Below, one piece after another: positions 5,262-10,656 of a stretch of 10,656 bases of DNA; the first letter of the stretch is position 1; each line of letters opens with the position of its first letter. The DNA comes from an uncultured Kiritimatiellota bacterium (GTDB lineage: Bacteria; Verrucomicrobiota; Kiritimatiellia; RFP12; UBA1067), in NCBI GenBank assembly GCA_934635045.1, contig CAKTZA010000093.1, forward strand, positions 1-10,656, written 5' to 3'. Below the pieces are notes generated by a model that saw nothing but the letters and a program-made list of their open reading frames with translations, made no database searches and was not told where the DNA came from. Both the position numbers and the translations under genes were made by a program.

Positions 5262-7415
5262 ATGTCGCTGAACATCGTCACCCGCATCGACAACCGCGTT
5301 CCGGTGCGCAACGTCCTCATGTCCGTCTCGGACAAGACGGGGCTTGAAGCCTTCGTCCCCGCGCTCGTGAAGGCCTGCCCCGGCGTGAAGATCTACTCGA
5401 CGGGCGGCACCTACGTGAAGGTAAAGGAGATTCTCGGCGACGCGGCGAAGGACACGCTCGTCGCCGTCTCGGACTACACGGGCCAGCCGGAGATGCAGGG
5501 CGGCCTCGTGAAGACGCTCGACTTCAAGATCTACCTCGGCCTCCTTTCCGAGACGTACAACGACGCGCACCAGGCCGACCTCCGCCGCCTCGCGGCGCAT
5601 CCGTTCGACATGGTCGTCGTGAACCTCTATCCGTTCCGCGAGACGGTCGCGAAGCCGGGCGTGACGCCGGAGATGGCGCGCACGAACATCGACATCGGCG
5701 GGCCCTGCATGGTGCGCGCGTCGGCGAAGAACTACCTGCGCGTCGCGTCCGTGACGGATCCGCTCGACTATCCGAACCTCGTCAACGAGCTGGCGACCCA
5801 CGGCGGCACGCTCGGCCTCGACACGCGCTTCCGGCTCATGAAGAAGGCGTTCGCCCACACGGCCGAGTACGACACGGCGATTGCGCGCTTCTTCACGACG
5901 CGCACGTGGGAGGAGGTCGAGAAGACCTACGAGACCGAACGCCGCTTCTCGCTCTTCGAGTCGTTCAAGCGTCTGCGCAAGGAGCAGGCCGGCGCGCCGG
6001 CGTTTCTCGTCACGTCGGGCGATCGCTCGCTGCCGATCAACTGGCGGCAGTTCACGGATGACGTCGATCTCGTCGTGCGGCTTGTGCGGAAATACGCGCC
6101 GGGCGAGAAGGTCGCGCTCCTCGGCGAGAACTCCTACGAGTGGTTCGTCGCGCACGTGGCGATCATGTTCGCGGGCGCGACGGTGATCCCGATGGATGTC
6201 AACCTCACGCCGGAGGAAATCGCCGCGCGCATCCGGTTCACGGGGGCGAGCGTGCTCGTCTACTCGGCCCTCTACTGCGAGAAGGCGCACGCCGTGCGCG
6301 ACCTCTGCCCTGGCCTCAAGACGGGCGGCTTCGGCTCGATCAAGACGGAGCGCTTCCTCGACAAGGTGCGCGGACTCTTCACGCCGCAGGAGAGCATCTG
6401 GAACGAGGAGCGGATCGACACGTCGCGCGTGTCGATGATCATGTTCACGAGCGGCACGACGAGCGAGCCGCGCGGCGCGGAGCTGACGATCGCGGGGCTG
6501 GAGGCGTTCGTCGAATCCTACGCCGCCGCGCTGTCGGTGAAGCCGGGCGACCGGACGCTCATGCTGCTGCCGCTTCACCACATCTACGGCTGCTGCGCGT
6601 CGTACTTCTTCCTGTCGCAGGGCGTCGCGCTCGGCGTCTGCCCCGACTTCCGCCGCGTCTACGACGCCGTGGAGCGCTTCCGCGTCAACGTCCTCGCGCT
6701 CGTGCCCGCGCTCGCCGACCTGCTGTCGAAGAAGATCGCCCAGCGCGGCGCGACGGCCGAGGCCGCGCTCGGCCAGCCGCTCGACTGGATTCTCGTCGGC
6801 GGCGCGCCGATGTCGCCGTGCGCGTACGACCGCCTGACGGCGCAGGGCGTGAAGGTGCTCGGCGCCTACGGGCTCACCGAGACGACGGCGATCTATTCGG
6901 TCGGGCCGGCGGCGGGCGACCTGCGCACTGGCTGCGCCGGACACGTCACGCAGTGCCCGTCCCTCGAGACGAAGGTGTCCGAGACGGGCGAGCTGCTGAT
7001 TCGCGGCCCGGCGGTGATGAAGGGCTACTACAAGATGCCGGAGCGCACGGCGCAGGTCATCGACGCGGACGGCTGGTTTCGCACGGGCGACCTGGGGCGC
7101 ATCGATGCGGACGGCTCCGTCTGGGTCACGGGGCGGCTCTCGCGCACGATTGTGCTGTCGAGCGGCAAGAAGGTCGCGCCGGAGGAGCTGGAGGCGCAGA
7201 TTCTCGCGCTCCCCGGCATCTGCGAAGCCGTCGTGTCCGGCGAGGGCGAGACGCGCGAGATCAGGGCCGAGGTGTACGGCGAGGCGTCCGAAGAGGCGAT
7301 CCGCCGCGCGATCGGCGAGCTGAACCTGACGTTGCCCGTCTACAAGCGCGTGAAGACGGTTGTCGTGCGCACGGAGCCGTTCCCACGCACGTCGTCCGGC
7401 AAGATCAGGGTCTGA
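5262..7415 (+). CDS. Fusion: IMP cyclohydrolase domain + acyl-CoA synthetase-like AMP ligase
   Basis: A 717-residue protein with two complete enzymes in one frame. Residues about 15-222 are the IMP cyclohydrolase (MGS-fold) half of PurH, which closes FAICAR to IMP in the last step of purine synthesis: STGGT (46-50), SDYTG (70-74), VKTL (83-86), NLYPF (121-125), NIDIGG (142-147), SAKN (154-157). The AICAR transformylase half normally fused to it is absent. Residues about 225-717 are an ANL-superfamily adenylating enzyme: FTSGTTSEPRG (395-405), YGLTE (536-540), WFRTGD (605-610), GRLSRTI (624-630), and C-terminal PRTSSGK with the expected catalytic Lys714. It should activate a carboxylate, perhaps a fatty acid, as acyl-AMP and pass it to CoA or a carrier protein. 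No Met lies near the junction (the nearest downstream is residue 303), so separate translation of the ligase is unlikely. The canonical IMPCH motif RVKTLHP reads LVKTLDF. The start has a good GGAG site. Confidence 0.9.
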   Translation: MSLNIVTRIDNRVPVRNVLMSVSDKTGLEAFVPALVKACPGVKIYSTGGTYVKVKEILGDAAKDTLVAVSDYTGQPEMQGGLVKTLDFKIYLGLLSETYNDAHQADLRRLAAHPFDMVVVNLYPFRETVAKPGVTPEMARTNIDIGGPCMVRASAKNYLRVASVTDPLDYPNLVNELATHGGTLGLDTRFRLMKKAFAHTAEYDTAIARFFTTRTWEEVEKTYETERRFSLFESFKRLRKEQAGAPAFLVTSGDRSLPINWRQFTDDVDLVVRLVRKYAPGEKVALLGENSYEWFVAHVAIMFAGATVIPMDVNLTPEEIAARIRFTGASVLVYSALYCEKAHAVRDLCPGLKTGGFGSIKTERFLDKVRGLFTPQESIWNEERIDTSRVSMIMFTSGTTSEPRGAELTIAGLEAFVESYAAALSVKPGDRTLMLLPLHHIYGCCASYFFLSQGVALGVCPDFRRVYDAVERFRVNVLALVPALADLLSKKIAQRGATAEAALGQPLDWILVGGAPMSPCAYDRLTAQGVKVLGAYGLTETTAIYSVGPAAGDLRTGCAGHVTQCPSLETKVSETGELLIRGPAVMKGYYKMPERTAQVIDADGWFRTGDLGRIDADGSVWVTGRLSRTIVLSSGKKVAPEELEAQILALPGICEAVVSGEGETREIRAEVYGEASEEAIRRAIGELNLTLPVYKRVKTVVVRTEPFPRTSSGKIRV

Positions 7416-7441
7416 GGCGAGACAGAACGGTGCGGAGGCGA

Positions 7442-7462
7442 ATGGGCCAGATTGCGACGTAG
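7442..7462 (+). CDS. Possible six-codon leader reading frame before folE
   Basis: ATG-GGC-CAG-ATT-GCG-ACG-TAG encodes M-G-Q-I-A-T. It is preceded by GGAGG (7434-7438) with a short 3-base spacer and stops one base before the folE ATG at 7464. The folE ATG has no well-placed ribosome binding site of its own, so ribosomes may load here and reinitiate on folE. It could also be chance, with GGAGG acting weakly on another start such as TTG 7452. Confidence 0.3.
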   Translation: MGQIAT

Positions 7463-7463
7463 G

Positions 7464-8027
7464 ATGAAACAGCCGAATGAAAAGAAGATTGCCGCGCTTG
7501 TCCGGGAACTCCTGGTCGAGCTGGGGGAAGACCCCGAACGCGAGGGCCTGAAGAAGACACCGGTGCGCGTCGCGAAGTCGCTCGCGTTCCTGACGCGCGG
7601 CTACCGCCAGAGCCTGAAGACCGTCGTGAACGGCGCGAAGTTCACGAGCGGCACGAACCACATGGTGATCCTGAAGGACATCGAGCTCTACTCGCTCTGC
7701 GAGCATCACCTGCTGCCGTTCTACGGCAAGTGCTCCATCGGCTACATCTCGAAGGGCAAGGTGCTCGGCGTCTCGAAGCTCGCGCGCATCGTCGACATGT
7801 TCGCGCGGCGCCTGCAGATCCAGGAGAAGCTGACGGAGGAGGTCGCGCACGCCGTCATGAAGGAGACCGACGCGGAGGGGGTCGGCGTCGTCATCCGCGC
7901 GAAGCACCTCTGCATGATGATGCGCGGCGTCGAGAAGCAGAACAGCGAAATGACGACCTCGGCGGTGCTGGGCTCGTTCCGGGCGGACGAGAAGGTGCGC
8001 CAGGAGTTCCTCTCGCTGATACGGTGA
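7464..8027 (+). CDS. folE: GTP cyclohydrolase I
   Basis: FolE opens and rearranges GTP to 7,8-dihydroneopterin triphosphate, the first step of folate or tetrahydropterin synthesis (also used for queuosine-type 7-deazapurines). The 187-residue protein is full length. CEHHLLPF (79-86) supplies zinc ligands Cys79 and His82 and the conserved His81. HLCMMMRGVEKQ (148-159) supplies the second conserved His148 and zinc ligand Cys150. TSAVLGSF (165-172) is the usual C-terminal signature. It is a zinc-type FolE rather than the metal-flexible FolE2 type. Start ATG 7464 gives the usual short N-terminal helix. TTG 7452 would add four residues (M-R-R-R). It sits 48 bases after the fusion gene and probably shares its transcript. 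A purine-forming enzyme beside a GTP-consuming one is a sensible metabolic pairing. Confidence 0.95.
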   Translation: MKQPNEKKIAALVRELLVELGEDPEREGLKKTPVRVAKSLAFLTRGYRQSLKTVVNGAKFTSGTNHMVILKDIELYSLCEHHLLPFYGKCSIGYISKGKVLGVSKLARIVDMFARRLQIQEKLTEEVAHAVMKETDAEGVGVVIRAKHLCMMMRGVEKQNSEMTTSAVLGSFRADEKVRQEFLSLIR

Positions 8028-8094
8028 GAATGCATTTGGAATCCCATAAATGACAAACGACAGCGGACGAAGTTCGCAGAAAGGAAAACGACAC

Positions 8095-9543
8095 ATGAAC
8101 AGCAGCAGAAGAGACTTCCTGAAGGGCACGGCCTGGATGGGCGCGGCGGCGCTGACCGCAGGGTGCCACCTGAACCGGCTCGGGTTCGGCGAAGGCGGAA
8201 TCATGCAGAACTACGCGCTCCGTCCGTTCAAGCGCGTCCGCGTCGGCTTCATCGGTATCGGCGGGCGCGGCACGGGGGCCGTCCATCGCGTGGCGCAGAT
8301 TCCGGGCGTGGACATCGTTGCGCTCTGCGACAAGAACCCGGCGCGCGTCGAGCTCAACCTGAAGTGGCTCAAGGAGCGGAACTACGCGGGCGTCGACAAG
8401 ATCAAGACGTACGTCGGCGACGAGGGCTACAAGGATCTCTGCGACTTCGGCGACTGCGACGTCGTCTACTGCGCGACGCCGTGGGCCCTGCACCAGCCGG
8501 TCGCGCTGCGCGGCCTCCTCGGCGGCAAGATCGCGCTCGTCGAGGTGACGGCCGCGCTCACGACGGAGGAGTGCTGGGAACTCGTCGAGGCGTCGGAGAA
8601 GTTCCGCATCCCCTGCATGCAGCTGGAGAACTGCGTCTACGGCGAGATCGAACTGCTGGAACTCAACCTCGCGCGCCTCGGCATGTTCGGCGAGATCAAC
8701 CATGCGGAGGGCGCGTACATCCATGACCTGCGCGAGGTCATCCCCAGCTCGGCGAAATACAATGGCGAGGCCGTCTGGCGCTACGGCGAGAACATGGTGC
8801 ACAAGGGCAACCGCTATCCGACGCACGGGCTCGTGCCGATCTGCCAGACGATGGGCATCAACCGCGGCGACCGCTTCGACTACCTCGTCTCGCTGGAGAA
8901 CGGCCCGCACAACGTCAACTACGAGTACTTCAAGAAGGAGTTCCTGACGGACGCCGATCCGCGCAAGAAGGATCCGCCGGCCGCGATGGGCGACATGAAC
9001 ACGACGCTCATCAAGACGGTGAACGGCAAGTCGATTATGGTGCAGCACGACGTCAGCTCGCCGCGCCCCTACTCGCGCATCAACCTCATCTCGGGCACGA
9101 AGGGCATCGTCCGCGACTACCCGTTCCAATGCGCGTTCGAGGACAAATGCTTCGACCGCAAGGCGCACGCCTGGTTCGACGAGAAGAAGGCGGCGGAAGT
9201 CCGCGCGAAGTACATGCACCCGCTCTGGCGCGACGTCTCCGAGATGGCGCAGAAGATCGGCGGCCACGGCGGCATGGACTTCATCATGGACCTGCGCTGG
9301 GCGTGGTGCCTGCAGAACGGCCAGCCGCTTGACATGGACGTCTACGACCTCGCGGCGACGAGCTGTCTCTGCGAGCTCACCGAGACGTCGGTGCGCAGCG
9401 GCTCGAAGCCGGTCGACGTGCCGGACTTCACGCGCGGCAACTGGCGGAACGTCGAGCCGTGGGGCGTCGTCAACGTCGACCTCAAGAAGATGGGGCTCGA
9501 CAAGGGCGCGGTCACGAAGGACCATGCGGCGCTGAACGTCTGA
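8095..9543 (+). CDS. GH109-type alpha-N-acetylgalactosaminidase (Gfo/Idh/MocA fold), Tat-exported
   Basis: A 482-residue NAD-dependent glycosidase-like protein. A twin-arginine signal SSRRDFLKG (3-11) is followed by a hydrophobic stretch ending LTAGC (20-24), a possible though not ideal lipobox, so it is probably exported and perhaps lipid-anchored. The Rossmann motif GIGGRG is at 54-59. Several segments match GH109 closely: AEGAYIHDLR (204-213), WRY (228-230), YPTHGL (241-246) then GINRGDR (254-260), and SPRPYSRI further on. As I recall the Elizabethkingia meningoseptica enzyme, Tyr179, His181, Arg213, Tyr225 and His228 surround its active site. Tyr208, His210, Arg229, Tyr241 and His244 here have matching context. 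The likely reaction is removal of terminal alpha-GalNAc from glycans such as mucin or blood-group A antigen by an oxidation-elimination mechanism. Other Gfo/Idh/MocA proteins are dehydrogenases, so activity needs proof. Start ATG 8095 is preferred over ATG 8050 because it has AAGGA upstream and puts the Tat motif at the N terminus. Confidence 0.88.
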   Translation: MNSSRRDFLKGTAWMGAAALTAGCHLNRLGFGEGGIMQNYALRPFKRVRVGFIGIGGRGTGAVHRVAQIPGVDIVALCDKNPARVELNLKWLKERNYAGVDKIKTYVGDEGYKDLCDFGDCDVVYCATPWALHQPVALRGLLGGKIALVEVTAALTTEECWELVEASEKFRIPCMQLENCVYGEIELLELNLARLGMFGEINHAEGAYIHDLREVIPSSAKYNGEAVWRYGENMVHKGNRYPTHGLVPICQTMGINRGDRFDYLVSLENGPHNVNYEYFKKEFLTDADPRKKDPPAAMGDMNTTLIKTVNGKSIMVQHDVSSPRPYSRINLISGTKGIVRDYPFQCAFEDKCFDRKAHAWFDEKKAAEVRAKYMHPLWRDVSEMAQKIGGHGGMDFIMDLRWAWCLQNGQPLDMDVYDLAATSCLCELTETSVRSGSKPVDVPDFTRGNWRNVEPWGVVNVDLKKMGLDKGAVTKDHAALNV

Positions 9544-9553
9544 TTCCCGGACG

Positions 9554-10213
9554 ATGAAGATCGTCGTCACGGCGGGGCCGACGCGCGAATACCTGGATCC
9601 GGTGCGGTTTCTCTCGAATCCGTCGACCGGCAAGATGGGGTTCGCCGTCGCCGCCGAGGCGGCGCGGCGCGGGCACGACGTCACGCTGATCGCCGGGCCC
9701 GTCGCCCTGAAGACGCCGAAAGGCGTGCGGCGGGTGGATGTCGTTTCGGCGCGCGAGATGCTCGCGGCGGTCTGGGACGCGCTCGGCCCTGAGGACGAAA
9801 GCGGCGGGGCTGTCGCCTTCGTCTCCACGGCGGCGGTTGCGGACTGGCGTCCGGCGCGCTGCGCGGCGCAGAAGCTGAAGAAACGCCAGATGTCGGGCGT
9901 GCTGAAGCTCGTGCGCAACCCCGACATCCTGAAGACCGTGCGCGCGCGATTGCGCCGGGCGCGGCGCGCGAACGTTTCGCTTGTCGGCTTCGCGGCCGAG
10001 ACGAACGACGTCCTCGCCGAGGCGGCGCGCAAGTGCCGCGAGAAGGGGCTGGCGTTCATCGTCGCGAATGACGTGACGGAGAGGGGTTCGGGCTTCGGCA
10101 CGGAGACGAACCGGGTCACGTTCGTCTTCCCGGACGGCACGCAGAAGCGGTTTCCCCTGATGACGAAGCGGCGCGTCGCCGCCGCGCTCCTGCGCGAACT
10201 CGAGACGGCGTGA
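9554..10213 (+). CDS. coaB: Phosphopantothenate-cysteine ligase, stand-alone CoaB
   Basis: CoaB joins 4'-phosphopantothenate to cysteine on the way to coenzyme A. Most bacteria carry it as the C-terminal half of the CoaBC (Dfp) fusion. This 219-residue protein is the CoaB half alone. TAGPTREYLDPVR (6-18) and SNPSTGKMG (21-29) form the nucleotide-binding segment. AAVADWRP (93-100), KLKK (107-110), GFAAET (145-150) and AND (171-173) are the other family motifs, and GFGTETNRVTF (180-190) is typical of the C terminus. There is no flavin-binding CoaC domain in front: the upstream 10 bases separate it from the GH109 stop. The start ATG 9554 opens directly on the K-I-V-V-T-A-G-P-T motif. No good Shine-Dalgarno site is visible, so it is probably coupled to the gene upstream. 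A separate coaC must lie elsewhere. Confidence 0.93.
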   Translation: MKIVVTAGPTREYLDPVRFLSNPSTGKMGFAVAAEAARRGHDVTLIAGPVALKTPKGVRRVDVVSAREMLAAVWDALGPEDESGGAVAFVSTAAVADWRPARCAAQKLKKRQMSGVLKLVRNPDILKTVRARLRRARRANVSLVGFAAETNDVLAEAARKCREKGLAFIVANDVTERGSGFGTETNRVTFVFPDGTQKRFPLMTKRRVAAALLRELETA

Positions 10214-10285
10214 CGCGCCGCTCGAGCGCAAGTGCTGTGTCAGTTCCTCTGCCGCGCCATGCGCGAGTTAGCCGTCTGCGGGGTG

Positions 10286-10357
10286 CGCTTAACACGGAGG
10301 CAGCGGAGACTGGGAGACGCGGAGACCTCTGCCACTCCGCCATCTCCGTGTTCAGCG
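10286..10357. repeat. Tandem CGGAG-unit repeat bounded by inverted arms
   Basis: Outer arms CGCTTAACACGGAG (10286-10299) and CTCCGTGTTCAGCG (10344-10357) are complementary at 13 of 14 positions. Between them the left half repeats about 8-base units of CACGGAGG/CAGCGGAGA/CTGGGAGA/CGCGGAGA type. The right half carries the complements, including CTCCGC at 10335-10340. Intergenic elements with runs of CACGGAG/CGCGGAG units are familiar from environmental bacterial genomes, often near ACCACAGAT motifs. One such motif lies at 10456-10464. Their function is unknown. Confidence 0.6.
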
Positions 10358-10475
10358 AAAGCAACCGTTTGGCGGCGGTTCGCTGGGTGGCCGTCCCGCC
10401 CGCTCCTCACGCAACGTTCTTTTGGGTTGCCAGCCTCACCGTTCTCAATTTGATTACCACAGATCCTCGCGAAGC

Positions 10476-10491
10476 GGCGGCGTACGCCGCC
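10476..10491. repeat. Perfect 16-bp palindrome
   Basis: GGCGGCGT/ACGCCGCC is perfectly self-complementary. It could be a regulatory site or part of a degenerate intergenic repeat. There is no T-tract and no adjacent gene that it clearly controls. Confidence 0.4.
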
Positions 10492-10582
10492 ATTGGCCCG
10501 GAGGAGCCGACAGTCGCGCGAGAGGAGCGCAGGGATCGCCTGTCGCTTCGGTGTTCTCGCTTGCGGAAGCGCATTCCGTCGA

Positions 10583-10590
10583 GGTATAAT
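10583..10590 (+). promoter_or_regulatory. Promoter -10 box (GGTATAAT) at the right end
   Basis: TATAAT is at 10585-10590 with a TTGCGG -35-like hexamer at 10561-10566 (18-base spacing). Transcription would start near 10597, inside the small palindrome GAAC-CA-GTTC (10594-10603). It would drive a unit beyond the right edge. Confidence 0.55.
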
Positions 10591-10603
10591 GTAGAACCAG
10601 TTC

Positions 10604-10641
10604 CTTCTTCACGGTGGAGAAGCGACTCGTTCCTTGACAAC
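10604..10641 (+). promoter_or_regulatory. Hairpin plus boxA-like sequence, possible antitermination leader
   Basis: CTTCTTCA (10604-10611) pairs with TGGAGAAG (10615-10622) around a CGG loop, giving an 8-bp stem with one G-U pair. Six bases later, GTTCCTTGACAA (10629-10640) resembles the boxA element of rRNA operon leaders (E. coli type GCTCTTTAACAA, Bacillus type GTTCTTTGAAAA). Promoter, hairpin, boxA is the usual order of an rRNA-operon leader. The same bases include a TTGACA (10634-10639) that could instead be a -35 box for a promoter just past the edge. Confidence 0.35.
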
Positions 10642-10656
10642 TGGCTGGACGGAATA

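Larger units (their letters stand above)
10214..10656. other. Right-end intergenic region without a convincing gene
   Basis: This stretch holds a CGGAG-type repeat element (10286-10357), a 16-bp palindrome (10476-10491), a short CGCTT-GCGG-AAGCG hairpin (10558-10571), and a promoter plus leader from 10585. A perfect 10-bp palindrome (CGCTCGAGCG, 10219-10228) lies just after the coaB stop but lacks a T-tract, so I do not call a terminator. The short frames here have no family motifs and their composition follows the repeats. Confidence 0.55.

Noticed and set aside
8050..8094. Upstream ATG 8050 as the start of the GH109 protein
   Set aside because: It would put 15 hydrophilic residues before the Tat motif. 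ATG 8095 has a better ribosome site and places the twin arginines near the N terminus.
5247..8204. Antisense open frame of about 985 codons opposite the fusion gene and folE
   Set aside because: Low-complexity composition and no motifs. It spans two well-supported genes on the other strand, so it is a codon-bias shadow.
7891..10140. Antisense open frame of about 749 codons opposite GH109 and coaB
   Set aside because: Same reason: it crosses three confident sense genes and shows only biased composition.
10219..10228. Terminator after coaB
   Set aside because: The palindrome CGCTCGAGCG leaves no proper loop and is not followed by a T-tract.
10286..10357. CRISPR array
   Set aside because: The repeated units are only about 8 bases and imperfect, with no spacer-sized intervals or cas genes.
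10232..10453. Possible 73-codon gene after coaB
   Set aside because: It runs through the CGGAG repeat element, has no ribosome binding site, and the sequence shows no recognisable features.

Overview
The window is GC-rich and every gene I can support lies on the + strand. Third codon positions are strongly GC-biased (TCG, GCG, ACG and CTC codons dominate) from about 1050 to 10213. The first 1 kb is more mixed in composition. A Tat-targeted, NAD-dependent GH109 glycosidase, an N-acetylhexosamine-1-kinase-like enzyme, LuxS, and degenerate CGGAG-type tandem repeats suggest a host- or gut-associated bacterium. A member of the PVC group (Verrucomicrobiota/Kiritimatiellota/Lentisphaerota) is a reasonable guess, but there is no phylogenetic marker to prove it.

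Layout. Bases 78-983 hold the body of an archaeal-type AAA+ ATPase that has lost its P-loop. Its old start region (promoter plus a short M-R-E-M-N-P-F-V start) is still visible at 110-150. Bases 1050-3263 encode a heavy-metal-type P-type ATPase with an unusual YSC membrane motif. It is followed by a 91-residue one-pass membrane protein (3313-3588), an aminoglycoside-phosphotransferase-fold sugar kinase of the N-acetylhexosamine 1-kinase type (3591-4628) and luxS (4657-5172). A second transcription unit starts at a good extended -10 at 5218. It carries a 717-residue protein that joins an IMP cyclohydrolase domain to a complete acyl-CoA-synthetase-like adenylating domain (5262-7415), then folE (7464-8027), a GH109 alpha-N-acetylgalactosaminidase-like Tat protein (8095-9543) and a stand-alone coaB (9554-10213). 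The last 440 bases have no convincing gene. They hold a tandem/inverted repeat element, a 16-bp palindrome, and finally a promoter followed by a hairpin and a boxA-like sequence, which may be the leader of an rRNA operon or another Nus-antiterminated unit beyond the right edge.

How the genes fit together. Two genes point to amino-sugar use: GH109 would release GalNAc from glycans such as mucin, and the kinase would phosphorylate GalNAc/GlcNAc. Most of the others are cofactor, nucleotide or one-carbon housekeeping: IMP formation, GTP cyclohydrolase I, phosphopantothenoyl-cysteine synthesis, and LuxS for the activated methyl cycle and AI-2. The metal ATPase and its small membrane neighbour look like a separate metal-export pair.

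The most unusual object is the in-frame IMP cyclohydrolase-acyl/AMP ligase fusion. Other points for follow-up are the P-loop-less ATPase, the YSC metal ATPase with its small membrane neighbour, palindromes placed just after several -10 boxes, a six-codon upstream reading frame ending one base before folE, and the promoter-hairpin-boxA-like arrangement at the right end.
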